Below are positions 47,698 to 60,040 of a DNA stretch of 64,000 bases, in pieces; within the stretch, counting starts at the first letter, position 1, and every line of letters begins with the position of its first letter. A program made the translations under genes and the position numbers. The stretch is from Bemisia tabaci (Eukaryota; Arthropoda; Insecta; Hemiptera; Aleyrodidae), in NCBI RefSeq assembly GCF_918797505.1, contig NC_092797.1, positions 55,650,157 to 55,714,156 of the forward strand, given 5' to 3'. The notes beneath the pieces are model-generated. The model had not been told where the DNA came from, searched no databases, and was given only the letters and a program-made list of their open reading frames with translations.

Positions 47698-48229
47698 CCA
47701 CCCTCGCCTTCCCCACAAAAATCGAGCCTGTCATCAATGGAATCAACTGACGAGACCGACACGGCGGAATAGACTATAGGTCCCGCTAAGGAAGAACCGC
47801 GTATCTCCGCTGGGAAATGTGGATGGATATGCGGTTTTAGCTGCGCGGAGTAGTGGAGCGGTCAGCGTTCATGATTCACTTCAACTACCATAAATACCCC
47901 TTTATTTAATATTCATGCCGGCGGCGTGCTTCTCGCGCCCAGCGTTGCTTCAATGCGCGATTTCATGTCGTTTTTTCCTGTCCTCTTTCATGTAGTCCAG
48001 TTTCAGGATCAGCAGTGATAAATGGGCTCTTTATTGACCGTGTATGCTCAATTTAATGCTCTCAAAGTTCTCTTTAATAGACCACTAGCCAGGGTACAAA
48101 ATTCAGAGTGACGCTGTATGTTTCCTTAACAGAAATTTACGTAGAATACTATTGACGCTCTCGTGTTTCTAAGATTCAACTCGTAAGTTTTAAAATGACA
48201 GTTTCCGTACAACATAAATTGGATTGCCG
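47698..48229. other. Intron of the beat-like gene (part)
   Basis: Nothing gene-like. GCGAAGAACCGCGTATC-type sequence at about 47790 may be another end fragment of a dispersed repeat. Confidence 0.35.
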
Positions 48230-48925
48230 TAAATATATTCTGTGAAAAAATCACAGGTAAAATTTAATATTCCAGTATTAAAATGTAAGTTTGTACTTTC
48301 TATCCGTCATGGAGCTAGATGTAAGTTTGAGACTTGAAACACGTATTCCTCGGAATAGCAAAAAGTGTACTTATGCGCCTTGTCCTCTATTGCCCCTCAA
48401 TTGGATTGCATTTCGCAAAAAGGAACCGAGATCATTCCAATGTTGCTAGGATTGATCAACTTAAATTCTTTGCAAAAAATTACAGGAATCATGGAAAAAG
48501 TTAAATTTACTTAGGTGATTTTCGTCTTGAATTCATAGTGTATAGGGAGTAAAGATAAAACTTTTTTAGATGATCAGTTTCTATTTGCAAGGTGAAAAAA
48601 GTTGCACAATCTTAGCGACATTGGAGTGCTTGTGGTTCCTTTTTTCAAAATGCAATCCAATTGAGGGGCAATGGAGGACAAGGCGCAAGAGAGAGATTTT
48701 TGCTATTTCGAGGAATACGTGTTTTAAGTCTCAAAATTACATGGAGCTCTATGACGGACGGAAAGTACAAAGTTACATTTTAGTACTGGAATATTAAATA
48801 AATTTTACCAGTGATTTTTTTCACAGAATATATTTTAGGAATCGTTCTAGTCGAAATCCCTCATACCTCAGTTTTTTTTTTTTTTTTACAAAAACTGCAC
48901 TAATGCGTCTTCAACACCTCAAATC
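48230..48925. repeat. Compound palindrome: a foldback element between inverted arms of another
   Basis: The inner element, about 48413-48658, has arms GGATTGCATTTCGCAAAAAG then GAACC and the complement GGTTCCTTTTTTCAAAATGC then AATCC. On each side the sequence is mirrored for about 170 bp: ATGCGCCTTGTCCTCTATTG then CCCCTCAATT on the left and AATTGAGGGGCAATGGAGGA then CAAGGCGC on the right. The right half (48661-48925) is a full relative of 42785-43010. The left half is only a partial one. Confidence 0.7.
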
Positions 48926-50270
48926 ATACTACCCGCTCACAAATAAATTAGAGTCTTTTCGAGTCACACTGAGCACTGAGGTACTTTTGGTATGTTTTAT
49001 GATGAAAGAATTTTCCTAGACACGAACTATTTCTTTTAAAAAATTTAAAAATATACCATGTATCAAAAGAGGTGGGAAATGTGTGTGAATCTCTACTTAT
49101 TTGCCTGATGTGCAAATTGCTTTTAATGCCTAGTGCTAATGATCTATCGGCCATTTTAATGGCCCTCTACCATTCTAAGAGATTCTAATGGCCTACATTG
49201 ACTTAGATTTTTTCGGCAACGGAAAGTTCGAGTTTACGAACCAACTTTTAATATTACATAGTTATTCTATAGCAATCTATTGGATCCATTTGCTTTTCAT
49301 TGAAATCTCTAAATCCACAATGCTTTGACGCAATCTGAGAAAAGTCGTTCTAATGAAAATTTTGCTCAGAATGTCCGTTTTTCATAAATTATCAAATATG
49401 GACTTTATGTTTTTTGTTTGTTATTTTTATGAATGAATCAGTGAGAACGAAAACACACCAACTCGAAAAAATGAAAATAATCAAGACACACACAAAACTG
49501 CATATTAGGTGAAGAAGTTGGTCTAGAAAAAACATTTTTGGTACCTAAAAGCAAGTACTTAAGGAAATTTTAAATGTCCAAGTTGGAACAGATCCAGGAT
49601 CTTCAATGACCTTTATGAAAATTGTCTGTCCTTAGTGAAAAGAGATCATTTTCGAGGTACCGAGTTTGTATGTTTTCGTTCTCACTGATTCAAATGTCCT
49701 CCGTGCATAAATTCGCTTGCTTGCGGCAACGATTGATTGCATGATGATGATGAGTGATATTCTGCACGATTTGTCATTTTCATCATAGGTCATGTTTCCA
49801 GCAGTCAACTCAATACAAGTATTTTTGAGCAAAAAGATGCATGTATCCAGTGAGCGGAATATGTTACACGCAGGTATAAACATAGCAATGATAAAATTAA
49901 GAAAAACGGCAACGCTGTTCCTCGTTACCCCTACTTTCCGATGTAATTAACGTCTTTATCAATTTTTTCGGCTACTAATTTTTATCGCGTCTAATTTATC
50001 GACGGATTTTATCAGGAATTCCTGCCCCTCCTTTTCATCGGGGATTATTCCGAGCCCTATGCAAAACCATCGGCGGATCCAGAAAATTGGCAACATTGTT
50101 TTTTCTCCATTTAAACCTATGGAAGTGTATCGATTCTTGAAGGGGCCCGATGCTCCAACAAAAATCGATTGTTTAACACAGGTTTAAATGGAGGAAATCC
50201 TGTGTTGCCGAATTGCTGTGCCCTGTGCAAAACCTATCATATCTAATAAGTGATGAGCCATAGAGTAAAT

Positions 50271-50392
50271 GGACTTATTTCTGCCAAACGGAACTATGTG
50301 CATTAAGACATGAGCCTTGAGACCCATAAGAATAGATGCATGTCAGGGCTCACATCATGATGCACATAGTTCCGTTTGGCAGAAATACGTCC
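50271..50392. mobile_element. GGACGTATTTCTG MITE, 122 bp
   Basis: Begins GGACTTATTTCTGCCAAACG and ends CGTTTGGCAGAAATACGTCC. AAAT lies immediately on both sides. The same length as 9676-9797. Confidence 0.8.
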
Positions 50393-50678
50393 AAATGGAT
50401 TCTATCGTTTTAACATTTCCCTAATCAATGAGGCTACTGTGCCAAAAAATAAAGTTTGCTCTGCTTAACTGGACTTTTCGTGTTCAATGTACACAGAATA
50501 GTCGGTCCTTAAGGCAGAACTTTTCCAAATTAATGAAGAGATTAGCACAGGCGGTATAGTCTACAGGCGCAGGAAAGTGCTATCAAATGGTAATGATAAT
50601 AATGATTTCAAGACAATGAAGGACTTTTTAAAGGTAAAACCGCACAAAACTATCACTGAGTGCTATAAAAATGAACTA

Positions 50679-50815
50679 CATTTTGCAAAAGTATAAATTT
50701 CGGCCCGGTTCAAAAACAACGTATGTGCCATTAGTTTCCCTATGCACATAAGTGTTTTTTTCAGATGAGTTAGAATATATAGCTTCAAATTGCAAAATGC
50801 AGTCAAAATATAAGA
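50679..50815. repeat. Hairpin repeat related to 8672-8817
   Basis: Left CTACATTTTGCAAAAGTATA, right AGCTTCAAATTGCAAAATGC; the core contains GTTTCCCTATGCACATAAGT. Similar but rearranged pieces occur at 51060-51260 and 51400-51530. Confidence 0.5.
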
Positions 50816-51600
50816 TCCACCTATCATAGCACGATTTGCTTACAGTCGACACCACGCATCTTCACATCTTTGACATACCCGCAAAAACGTCTCACTCGCA
50901 ATCAGACACAAAAAACTCAGTTGGACTACATTTCGGAATTGAATCGATTTTTGTTAGACAGGCTTAAATCCAAAAAATCATGAGCTTTGGCTTTCGTTGA
51001 GCTTGCAAGGGCCTAAGGCTCATGAGTTTTTGAACTTACGAGTCTAACAGAGACAGTTAGGAACTACTATATCTAACTCATCCATAAAAACACACATCTC
51101 CGCGCGGAAAAACTAAAAGCACTCGTGTTGTTTTTGAAATTAATCAGAAATCCTTGATAAAAATAATTCGTCCTCCAAAGATGAAGTCATTTCAATTTTC
51201 GTCTTCTGAGAACGCACATTTTTAATAGAGATATCAGTTCCTAATTGCAAAATGTAATTCAATTGATTTCACTTGTTTCTGACAAAGTATTGAGGACCGA
51301 AAGAGGAATTACAGTTTGTTGGGCTAGATTTTTTACATCTATCTCTAGAGAAACAAGGGGAGTTTTGTTCATCAATGACATTGCTAATTTGACTAAATTT
51401 TGCAATTGAGACTACAATTTCCGGTTCATCCGTGAAAACACGTATGCGCATGGGGATCGAGTAATGGGACAAACATTGTTTCTAAACTGAACCAGAAAGT
51501 GTACTTCCTAATTGCAATATGTAGTCCTATTGTGGTTGAGAAGTGGTTGTTGAATTTTTCTGGTATATTCAAACTGATTTTTATGCGATAAAGCTATGCA

Positions 51601-51859
51601 TATCGACGGTGAAACTACCAAACCACGTATCTCGTTTGCGGTGTTTAAAAATCTACGCTCACATTTTATTTTTTTGAAGTAGACCAAATCAATATCATTC
51701 CTTGAAATTTTCACAGAATTTTCTTCGCACGAAGAGGAAAAATCACAGAAATTCTCAAGACTGGACATTACGTAGTTTTTCATTTAAAAAATAAAGTATG
51801 ACCGGAAGTCTGCGACGTCGCAAACCGAGATACGTGGTTTGGTAGTTTCACCATCGATA
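51601..51859. mobile_element. TATCGACGGTG foldback element, 259 bp
   Basis: Left TATCGACGGTGAAACTACCA then AACCACGTATCTCGTTTGCG; right CGCAAACCGAGATACGTGGT then TTGGTAGTTTCACCATCGATA. The arms are about 50 bp and almost identical. Close relative of 53453-53711. Confidence 0.8.
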
Positions 51860-52676
51860 TTCTACTTAGTGCGCAGTATCTCTTTCGTGCAACGGGCCCG
51901 TGCATAATGATAGACTTTTAATCGCGGTGTTTGTTTAAGGGATATTATGAAAAAATCCGTGGGTGAGGCAGGGACTTTCCGAGCTGGACTAATAAAAATG
52001 AAATAAAAATAATAGGCTCCAATTGGAAACTACGGAATATTGGAACAACTGCGCGATATTTGTGCATGTGTGGAAGAGCAAATGGATGAGATAGAGGACG
52101 CGACTGATAGTCGTGACACTGCCCAAAGGATTCGTTTTGTCTGGTCAAAACGCATTGATCAGTAGCGCATTCTGTATGGAGGGCTTTTAGTTGATTTTCC
52201 TCCATTCAAAAATCTTTAATTAAAAGCGAGAATTGAATAGCAAGCATGAAAATGGGATTTTATCTCCTGTCTTTCAAATCTTTGGGGATCGTCTATTTCA
52301 TCACCAGCAATATTAAAATTGTACTTCTTGTAAGACCTGGGGCTACACAGAGGGTCTATCCTGTTCTTTTTAAAAATGTTTAAGTAAAACTTACTTTTTA
52401 GTCTTCGGTCCTGATGTACGAGAGTGTTTTGACGGTGATCATTTCGAACCCATATATGATACGCATCATCGTCAAAGCGCTCTGAACCCATCAAGATCGA
52501 ACTCTAAAAAATGAGTTTTATTTATTGACTCTCACTTGATAAAGAATGAATTCGTTTTTTTTTTAAAAAAAGTTCATTTATAAGTTTAGAGGGTTTCAAC
52601 CTTTTCACTGGTAAATTTTTTCAAATATATCGCAACCAATTCTGCTCTGTGTCTTCCTAAGACTATCGTCTGGACT

Positions 52677-52935
52677 ATATCGATGGCTAAAGTACGAAAC
52701 CATCTCCTTTACATCGCGGTGTTTCCAAATTTTCGGTTACTTTATTTTCTCGAGGAGAAACAAGCCAAATTTTTAACTTGAACTTTATGCAGCACGTTCT
52801 GCTTACAGAGGGGAAAACTCAAGAAACTTTCTAAGAAATTACATTGGCTAGTTTCTCCGAGAAAAATTGAAGTACGATAGTAAGTCTGCAACGTCGCAAA
52901 CGGAGATACGTGGTTTAACACTTCGGCTATCGCTA
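52677..52935. repeat. Diverged TATCGACGGTG-type element
   Basis: Left TATATCGATGGCTAAAGTAC then GAAACCATCTCC; right CGTCGCAAACGGAGATACGT then GGTTTAACACTTCGGCTATCG. About 259 bp, like its relatives. Confidence 0.6.
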
Positions 52936-53452
52936 TGTATTTTGCATTAAAATTCGGCTTATTTTAGATAAAACATAAACGTGCTTTTAGTTTCTCTATA
53001 CAGATAGGTGCTTTAATGGATGAGCCAGAGATGGTAGTTCCTGCATTGCAAAATGTTGGTCATTTAAGAGTGGACGTCGAATAAGTTGAATTTCATCGAG
53101 TGAAAGTTTTCAAGAGCTATTAACGAGAGAGTAAGGATAGCTTACGGAATACTCCGAAATTGGGACGTTGATAAGTTTTAATCAATCCTTCCTTTGATCA
53201 CCATGAACGCATTGTAATGCTCCCGTGCTTGCTCAGGGGTGAATTAAGGACTTTTTAATTCCCGTGAACAGCGCAGTGGTGATGCTTAGTCCCTGTTACT
53301 AATTAGAAACATTAAATAGTCATTTTAGCTTACGGTTGACCGCTCCGCTGACCCGCCCAGATCTTCTCTTACACTTCTTCCTCCACTTATTCCTCCTCTC
53401 ATAATTTTACCTGTGAACCTGTGAAAATCGCTAACTACCTATAATGTTCATA

Positions 53453-53711
53453 TATCGACGGTGAAACTATCAAACCACGTATCTCGTTTGCAGTGTTTAA
53501 AAATCTACGCTCGCATTTTATTTTTTTGAAGTCGACCAAATCAATATCATTCCTTGAAAGTTTCACAGAATTTTCTTCGCACAAAGAGGAAAAATACCAG
53601 AAAGTTTCAAGACTAGACGTTAAGTAGTTTTTCATTTAAAAAATAAAGTATGACAGGAAGTCTGCGACGTCGCAAACCGAGATACGTGGTTTGGTAGTTT
53701 CACCGTCGATA
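53453..53711. mobile_element. TATCGACGGTG foldback element, 259 bp
   Basis: Nearly the same sequence as 51601-51859 throughout, including the interior (TTTTTTTGAAGTCGACCAAA, GAAAGTTTCACAGAATTTTC). The similarity suggests a recent common source. Confidence 0.8.
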
Positions 53712-56700
53712 TGCAAACAATATACGTAGCAAATTTTTATATCATTACTACTTAAACGCCCGAAATTTTGCTGAATTAGTATAAAAAATGAAGGATGTGT
53801 CGGAGATTTTACATCGCACAGCGTGGAATAAGAAAATGAAGGGGTCCCATTTCATACATTAATTCACAGGTCATCGAGAAAAATTTTGTATGTATTTGAG
53901 AAACCTTTTTTTTGGTGGCCGATCAAGAAGATACATCTCTCATGCAAAATTTACATGTCTTTTTAAACCTGAAGTTGAGGAGTCCTGATCATCGTGAAAC
54001 TTTCTTGCTTTATTTTCATGGAATTGTTTTATTTATTGATTTATTCTTTATTTTATAATTTTTTTCTTTTAGAGAGAGAGGCGCATGTTGTGCGTTGCCT
54101 GAGAGATCTTGATTTGCGAGTTACATGAATGTCCTGTCCTTTAGAGCAAAATATCAGCTCGCGCATTTTTTTGTGCATGCCGGACCATCGTCACGCCTTC
54201 AAATGTCTGTATCTGCATTAAGGGCAACAATGGAGCACGAATAGTTGCATGCAGGCGAACAGCCATCTGTGGTTCATTCAAAGATCGCTGTTTTCCATAA
54301 GAGATCAGTGGCATATATGTTGTTTCTACAATGAGCGAAACATAGCAGTTCCCTGTTGCAAAATTTAGTTAGTTTTATCGAAGATTGGAAGTATAAGATT
54401 TTTACGCAATGAGTTAAGGATGCACATGCCGCAGACAATTGGTCAGTTCAGAAGTTTTGTCAAATGCTTAGAATAATTAGAATAATAAACGAAGTTATGC
54501 TAAAAGAACTTTTCACCTATGAACTAAAAAGGAACAATTCTAAAATGGTCCAATCTATATACAACTGTGAAAAATCCTCTCTCAGATTGCAAAATTCTTA
54601 GTATTTTGTTGCAAATGTAATAATTTGAAAATAAAGATACGAAGCTTTAATGAGTGTTAAGTCAATCATTTTATAACATGTGTACAAAGCTGTAGCGTTT
54701 AAATGAACGGCAAAATCAAAATTACTTTTTTATAGCCTTTCTTGAAGTTGGATGGAAACAAATTTGTCAAGGGGACAATTTTAAAGACATTGATAATCCG
54801 ATTAATCTTCCCCAACCAAAAAAAAAGAAAAATCAAAACTGTCCCGGTGAAAGTATGCACAATTTGTCAGCAACGCACACTTATAATTAAACAGTTACAA
54901 ATGAGTGAACACCACCAATCTTTTTTTATTTCTGTGGCTTTATTTTCAGTTTTTAGACGTTGCATGTTCTGCTTCGAGCCCAATTCGCAGGATCGAACAT
55001 TTCATTTGACAATGAGTCGTCTATGTACCTCGAGCTCTGTCACGCTAAGAAAGAACGACATATAAACCATCCAATTTCGCCAAATTTCTTCTCACAAGTC
55101 ATGAATTTTCAGGGGAATTTGAGAAGATTTTCCTCTTATAATTCTTCGCAGACTTCAAATCACGATTTAATCTAAATTATGTAAATATAACACGAAAAAA
55201 TATCCACAACATTCCTCAAGAATAAATATTTTATCGACAGCAATTTGGCAACGTCCCCACGCTCATACGACGTTTTCTTAGCATGGCAGAATTAGCTTCT
55301 GGGGTTTAGTTTTCAAGTACATTCGGATCCGGAAAATAAAATAGGGAAAAAGAGAAAAAAGGTGGTTCCGCACCACTCCATTGTCCTGCATCAGCAACAG
55401 ATCACTTTTTACCCTTTCCCTATCCGGTTCGCAGATTTAAAACAAAATGCACACCCCCCACTCCAACGAGAGTATAGGCAGATGATAGTCGAGCCAATGG
55501 AATTACTCAACAGCCGGAAACCAACACAAAACCCAGTGCGTACTTATACCTGTCGCGAGGAACAGAAGAGGGATAAAAATCTTCGCCTCGCTGATATAAT
55601 CGCGTAACATTGTTCCCACGTGAGCCTCGCAGAGCATGGGGTCATACGGACGGCGAGGCTCTTCTAGGAATGTGGTTACGTCTTTATTCCGGTGCAGCGG
55701 GAAGATAGGTGTTACGTAGCCAAGCGCATTGGCAATGAAAAGCGGAGGGGCGGGGGTATTTTTACATTTGCATGCTCGTAATTCTGCTGGTTTATTATTT
55801 GATGCCGCTTGCAACGTGCATCGTGCACGAACGCCATGGCGGGGACAAAAAAAGCAGCGCTGGATGTGTGCCGTGTTGTCTGGTGCCTTTTTAATTGTCC
55901 GGAATAAAATATGAGCAATGAACTATTTTTATTAACCCTGAGATGCCAAAGCAGTGGCAGATCTAAGGGGGGGGGGGGGGGCTGGGCTTGCGCGTGTGTG
56001 TGGCAAGGCACCCTCTCCTCGGGCCGAACAAAGGGGGAGAGGGAAAAAAAGAGGAAGAAAAAAAAGTCCTCCTGAAAATTTACAGAAACGTTTCAAGACA
56101 CAACCATAAAACCAAGGTTTACTAAGCCGACGCGACGGTCACTTAGTACCGTTTAAATATATAGTCCATATACACTAAAATAAAATTACTCTAAAGGATG
56201 TATGTAACATGTTTCGATCCAAAGTCCCGGTCTCATTCACCGAAAATCATCATTTAACTCCTGCTTTTATTTGTGAAATGCTTTAATTGATAAGCGGCTT
56301 TAGCAGTCACGGGATATTTTTTTGTTATTTAGGGAAAGTTTTAAAGAATTTGGAAAGAAATTTTGGATCATTGGGGCTTTAGAATTTTTTCAGGAGCTCT
56401 AAATGATTTAATACGGTCACTTCTTTTCAAAATTAATCCAGGAAAAAGTTTAGTTTCAAATCACCCATTTTTCATTTCTATGAGACTTTCACCAACCATC
56501 CTCATTCACCAAGGGCTATAATCACAAAATTACTTCGTCACTTTCCGGCCAAAGTATCACAAGCGCCATGCGACGTTTCAAAATTTCCGCCGCTATTTTA
56601 TTTTTTTTTACAGAGAAATTGTTGGTAGAATCTGCTTGAAAATTTCAGTGCATTTTATCGGCAGCACAAAGAAAATTCGTTGAAATTTTTGGACAGCTTT

Positions 56701-57831
56701 GTTGAACAATTTATCTACAAAAAATAAAATGGAAGTGGAAATTTTGAAACGTCGCAAGGCGTCTTTGATACTTTGGTCGGAAGGTGATGACTTGCATTCA
56801 TGTTTTTTTTTTTTATTTATTTATTTTTTTTTAATACTTGGAAATATTTTTTAGGGGTTGGAGGGATATTTGCGGCAACAACAAAATCAGGGGCAATTAA
56901 CTTTCAAATTTGACAATGCTGCCGAATAGACTACATCCAAAAGCTGCTTCACAAGCTGGCCGGTGTCCCTTCGTTGTTGCCGATCTCGACGTGGTGACGT
57001 TTGGCCGAGGGAGGTCTCGTGCGATTGCCCCTTCAATTTGACAGGAACGCAAAGTGCACGACGGATCCGCTCGTTAACTATGCCCGCAACTCTTTTGCAG
57101 CCGAGCCCAACTCCCGAGGCCGACCTCAACCTCAAGTTGCACCGTAGACAAATAACTCTTCTCGCCGATAAAATGAACCTCACAACACTGACTTAACCCT
57201 AGTTGCTTCGTCGACTCCTCCCCTTTTGCCAGTTCTCATGAAAAAATTATATATTTTCACGGATATTGCGCGGTAATGTAAATCAGACTATTCAAAGTGA
57301 AAATGTCATTACTAGGAGGCCACAGGCCACACCCCCTGGCCGCTAAGCAGCCGAACCCTTAGAGAGCGCTCCGAGCTCTACAAAGCCCGCTTCGCGGGCT
57401 CAAGTGAGTTAGTCTGAATAGAGCGAGCTTCACTGGGGACTATCTCCTATTGAAAATCGCAAAAATCATGAAAATCGCCGATAAGATAAATAGCAGGGAA
57501 TGTGAAAAAAAAATCAACATTTACATTGTTTAAGGGGGAGAATTCACAACTTTGCCACGTAATGTGAAAAAATTCCAGGTCATACGTACGAAATCTGAAC
57601 AGAGTGGATTCATTTAAAGACTATCACTTATTGTTGAAAGTTGCAAAAATCATAGAAATTGGCCCGAGAAAACAGTAGAAAGAAATTAGACAAGATAAAA
57701 AAAAGTTTTGGTTCAAAGAGCTCATTGTAATGATACACGATGAGGAGAAGATTAAAACGCACGTATGAGAGGTACCTATGTTAGAGGATCCAGGTATTTA
57801 AAAAGCCGGGACGTCCTTCACAGAGAAAAAT
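53712..57831. other. Large intron of the beat-like gene (part)
   Basis: Contains G runs near 55967-55982, a probable diverged 265-bp inverted repeat at about 56520-56790 (GCGACGTTTCAAAATTTCCG versus GGAAATTTTGAAACGTCGCA), and GC-richer patches around 55.5-56.0 kb and 56.9-57.2 kb whose open frames overlap on both strands. Another small inverted pair lies near 57300-57425 (TCAGACTATTC and its complement). No exon that fits the gene. Confidence 0.4.
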
Positions 57832-57985
57832 GATACTGCAGATTTAAAAATTTTGCAAGTAAAACGTGTCCGACATGTTTCAGTGTAGTTTTACAATGTA
57901 ATTTAACCACCCCCGTGGCTAAATTAGCTTTCTACTTTCGTAAAATGTACATTTGAAACATGTCGGACACAATTTTTAACAATTT
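57832..57985. repeat. Hairpin element centred on CCACCCCCGTGG
   Basis: Left arm GTGTCCGACATGTTTCAGTG and right arm TTTGAAACATGTCGGACAC surround the centre CCACCCCCGTGG at about 57907-57918. Relatives near 17115, 17864 and 24900. Confidence 0.65.
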
Positions 57986-58161
57986 GATTGATAAGTCGAA
58001 AATCCATTTTATTCCAAGTTTAACAACACCATTTTCGACCGAATGAAATTGAGTTTTAATTAATTTAATTTGTAATCATTTTATATTGATTAATTTTAAT
58101 TTTATTACATTGTATCAGTTAATTTATTTTTAGCATAATGGTATTGTAAAGGGTTACTCAC

Positions 58162-58297
58162 AGATGACTTCAAGTCGTCCCTCTCCTTGTTTGGATTCAA
58201 AGGATGGTGCTTCAGCCGAGACTTCGCATCGGTACTTGCCTATTGTTTTCAAGGTCACTTGACGTAATGATACTTGCGTGCTGTTTGACTGCTCCAA
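58162..58297 (-). CDS. beat-like gene, exon encoding the end of the first Ig domain
   Basis: After acceptor ATGGTGATAG the exon reads, in phase 0, LEQSNSTQVSLRQVTLKTIG, KYRCEVSAEAPSFESKQGEG, RLEVI, and leaves one base at donor GTGAGT (58161-58156). The block S-S-TQV-L--VTL-T-GKY-CEVSA-APSF is the hallmark of the first Ig domain in Beat proteins: the cysteine in YRCEVSAEAPSF closes the disulfide started in the previous exon. NST is a potential N-glycosylation site. Its phase fits both neighbours (60906 and 33499). Confidence 0.95.
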
Positions 58298-58632
58298 CTA
58301 TCACCATAAAAAACAACAAAAAACGTTGCGAGTTGTATTAATGGCTATAGTCGCTTCTTGAACAGTTCCTATTCTTGAAGTGGCACATACAGCTGATTAT
58401 TGCGACAATAGAAATTTCAAACAGAATTCATTATCGAATCAGCGGGCTGATCGTTGAAATTGATATACAAAGTGGTAGACATAAAAGACAGAGGAAAATT
58501 TGGCCGGACAAAAGAGACAACTAATAGATAAACTAACGGCAACCGACAGGAGACCCTACAGTTAGTCCATCATTTTCCTCCTTAGTCGATAAGAGCCTTC
58601 TTAGTCTCCTTAGTCTTAGTCTGTTTCAACCG

Positions 58633-59569
58633 ATCCCTGGTAAAAATTGGCAGTAGAATCTGTGTTCCAAAATACCATAGACCTACAGCCGGCTGTAAGA
58701 TCTCCATAGCTTTTATAGCCGGCTACACAATTTCCTATAGCCTTTTATAGCCGATGGCGATTAAGCAACAGCCAGGCGATAAAGTGTATGCTAAACGTTA
58801 CTAATTACGGATGCTAGGACTTAGTGAGTTTTTGACTACTGCTCTCTTTTTGGGCGGTAGTATCTTGATTTATTTTGAGAGGAAAGCTCCGTACTTTTGA
58901 TGGAAGCCTGCCATTCCTGATGTATTAGAGCGCCTTCAGTTTCGTATGATACTGTGCAACACCTCTAGTGTGAAATAGTTGCTTCAAGCTCCGTGGCAGG
59001 CGGGCAGCCAGCGCAAAACACGCATTGGCGCCTACAAACCTAACAGGGATACTTCACGCATTGCGCAATGCGTGAAGTATCCCTATTAGGTTTGTAGGCG
59101 CCTGTGCGTCGCCGCTCCGCTCTGTGTTAGGCTCTAATATTTAATCTGGCGGAGTCAGCGTTATTCAACTCATGATTTTGAAATGTTTGCACATCCATTA
59201 TTATTCTGATTTTAATTGATGAAGAAAAAGTCTGTATTAAAGAAAAATATAATGTGTGTTTTGTAAATATTAAGGTGGTTCCGTAGCAAACTTAATGATT
59301 TCCAAAGCACACGAATTTCTACACAATTTTTTATAGCCTTTTATAATCGATGGCGAAAAAGCATTAGCCAAGAGATAAAGTGTAAAGCCCGGCGATAGGA
59401 ACTATAGCCCGGCTGCATAATTTTTTATCGCTTCGTATAGCCCCGCCGTATGATTTTCTCCGCATTCTGCAGCCAGCTATATAATTTTCTGTAGCCTTCT
59501 TTAGCCGGCTATAAGAATTTCTATGGTATTTTGAAACGCAGCTCTTATCGCCAATTTTTACCAGGGATG
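58633..59569. mobile_element. Middle element of the nest, CCCTGGTAAAAATTGGC ends
   Basis: Left CCCTGGTAAAAATTGGCAGT, right CGCCAATTTTTACCAGGG; inside the ends AAAATACCATAG and CTATGGTATTTT, then several copies of a TATAGCCGGCTA-type unit on both sides. It contains the palindrome at 59021-59108. Confidence 0.65.
59021..59108. repeat. Near-perfect palindrome, 88 bp, innermost of the nest
   Basis: Centre at 59064/59065 (ATTGC/GCAAT). Arms GGCGCCTACAAACCTAA, GGGATACTTCACGC and their complements. Second member of the family at 32571-32680. Confidence 0.8.
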
Positions 59570-60040
59570 GGATCGCTGCTTACTACCTTATGTCTGTTTT
59601 GTCTGTAGCTTTGTTTTTCAATTTCAATAATCAGCCCAAATTTCAATGAGAAGAATTGCAAGATGGGTTTCTCAACATTTGAATGAAATTAATTTTTGCA
59701 AGGGATCGATTCAGATGATACGGCTCATCGAATATAAAAAAAATTGACACCACGAAGAAAGTTCCCTAAGTTAAAAAAAATTTTAAATGCAACTTTGGAC
59801 ATTTCTGAAACCTTAATAACACACTCATGTTTTTTCGTCGGTATTTTTTAGTATCTCTAGTAGAAAATCGTTGGAATTTTCTGCGGGATCTGTTCTCAAG
59901 GGAATTCTGTTAAATTGCCTGGAGGTTGGTCAAAACTGTTCTTTTTTCGAATGAGTGTTGAGGACCTCCTTTGACCTTCATTAATCACAATCATATATGA
60001 GCCTCCTTAAGCAACAAAGCTTTTCAAAGAGTGACTATAA

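Larger units (their letters stand above)
58442..59637. mobile_element. Outer element of a nest, GGGCTGATNNTTGAAATTGA ends
   Basis: Left GCGGGCTGATCGTTGAAATT then GATATACAAAGTGGTAGACA; right TGTCTGTAGCTTTGTTTTTC then AATTTCAATAATCAGCCC. The same family as 39241-39626, but about 800 bp longer because another element sits inside it (58633-59569). Confidence 0.65.

Noticed and set aside
56887..57196. Arginine-rich frames on both strands
   Set aside because: They overlap each other, show no splice support, and the R/L-rich composition follows from local GC content.
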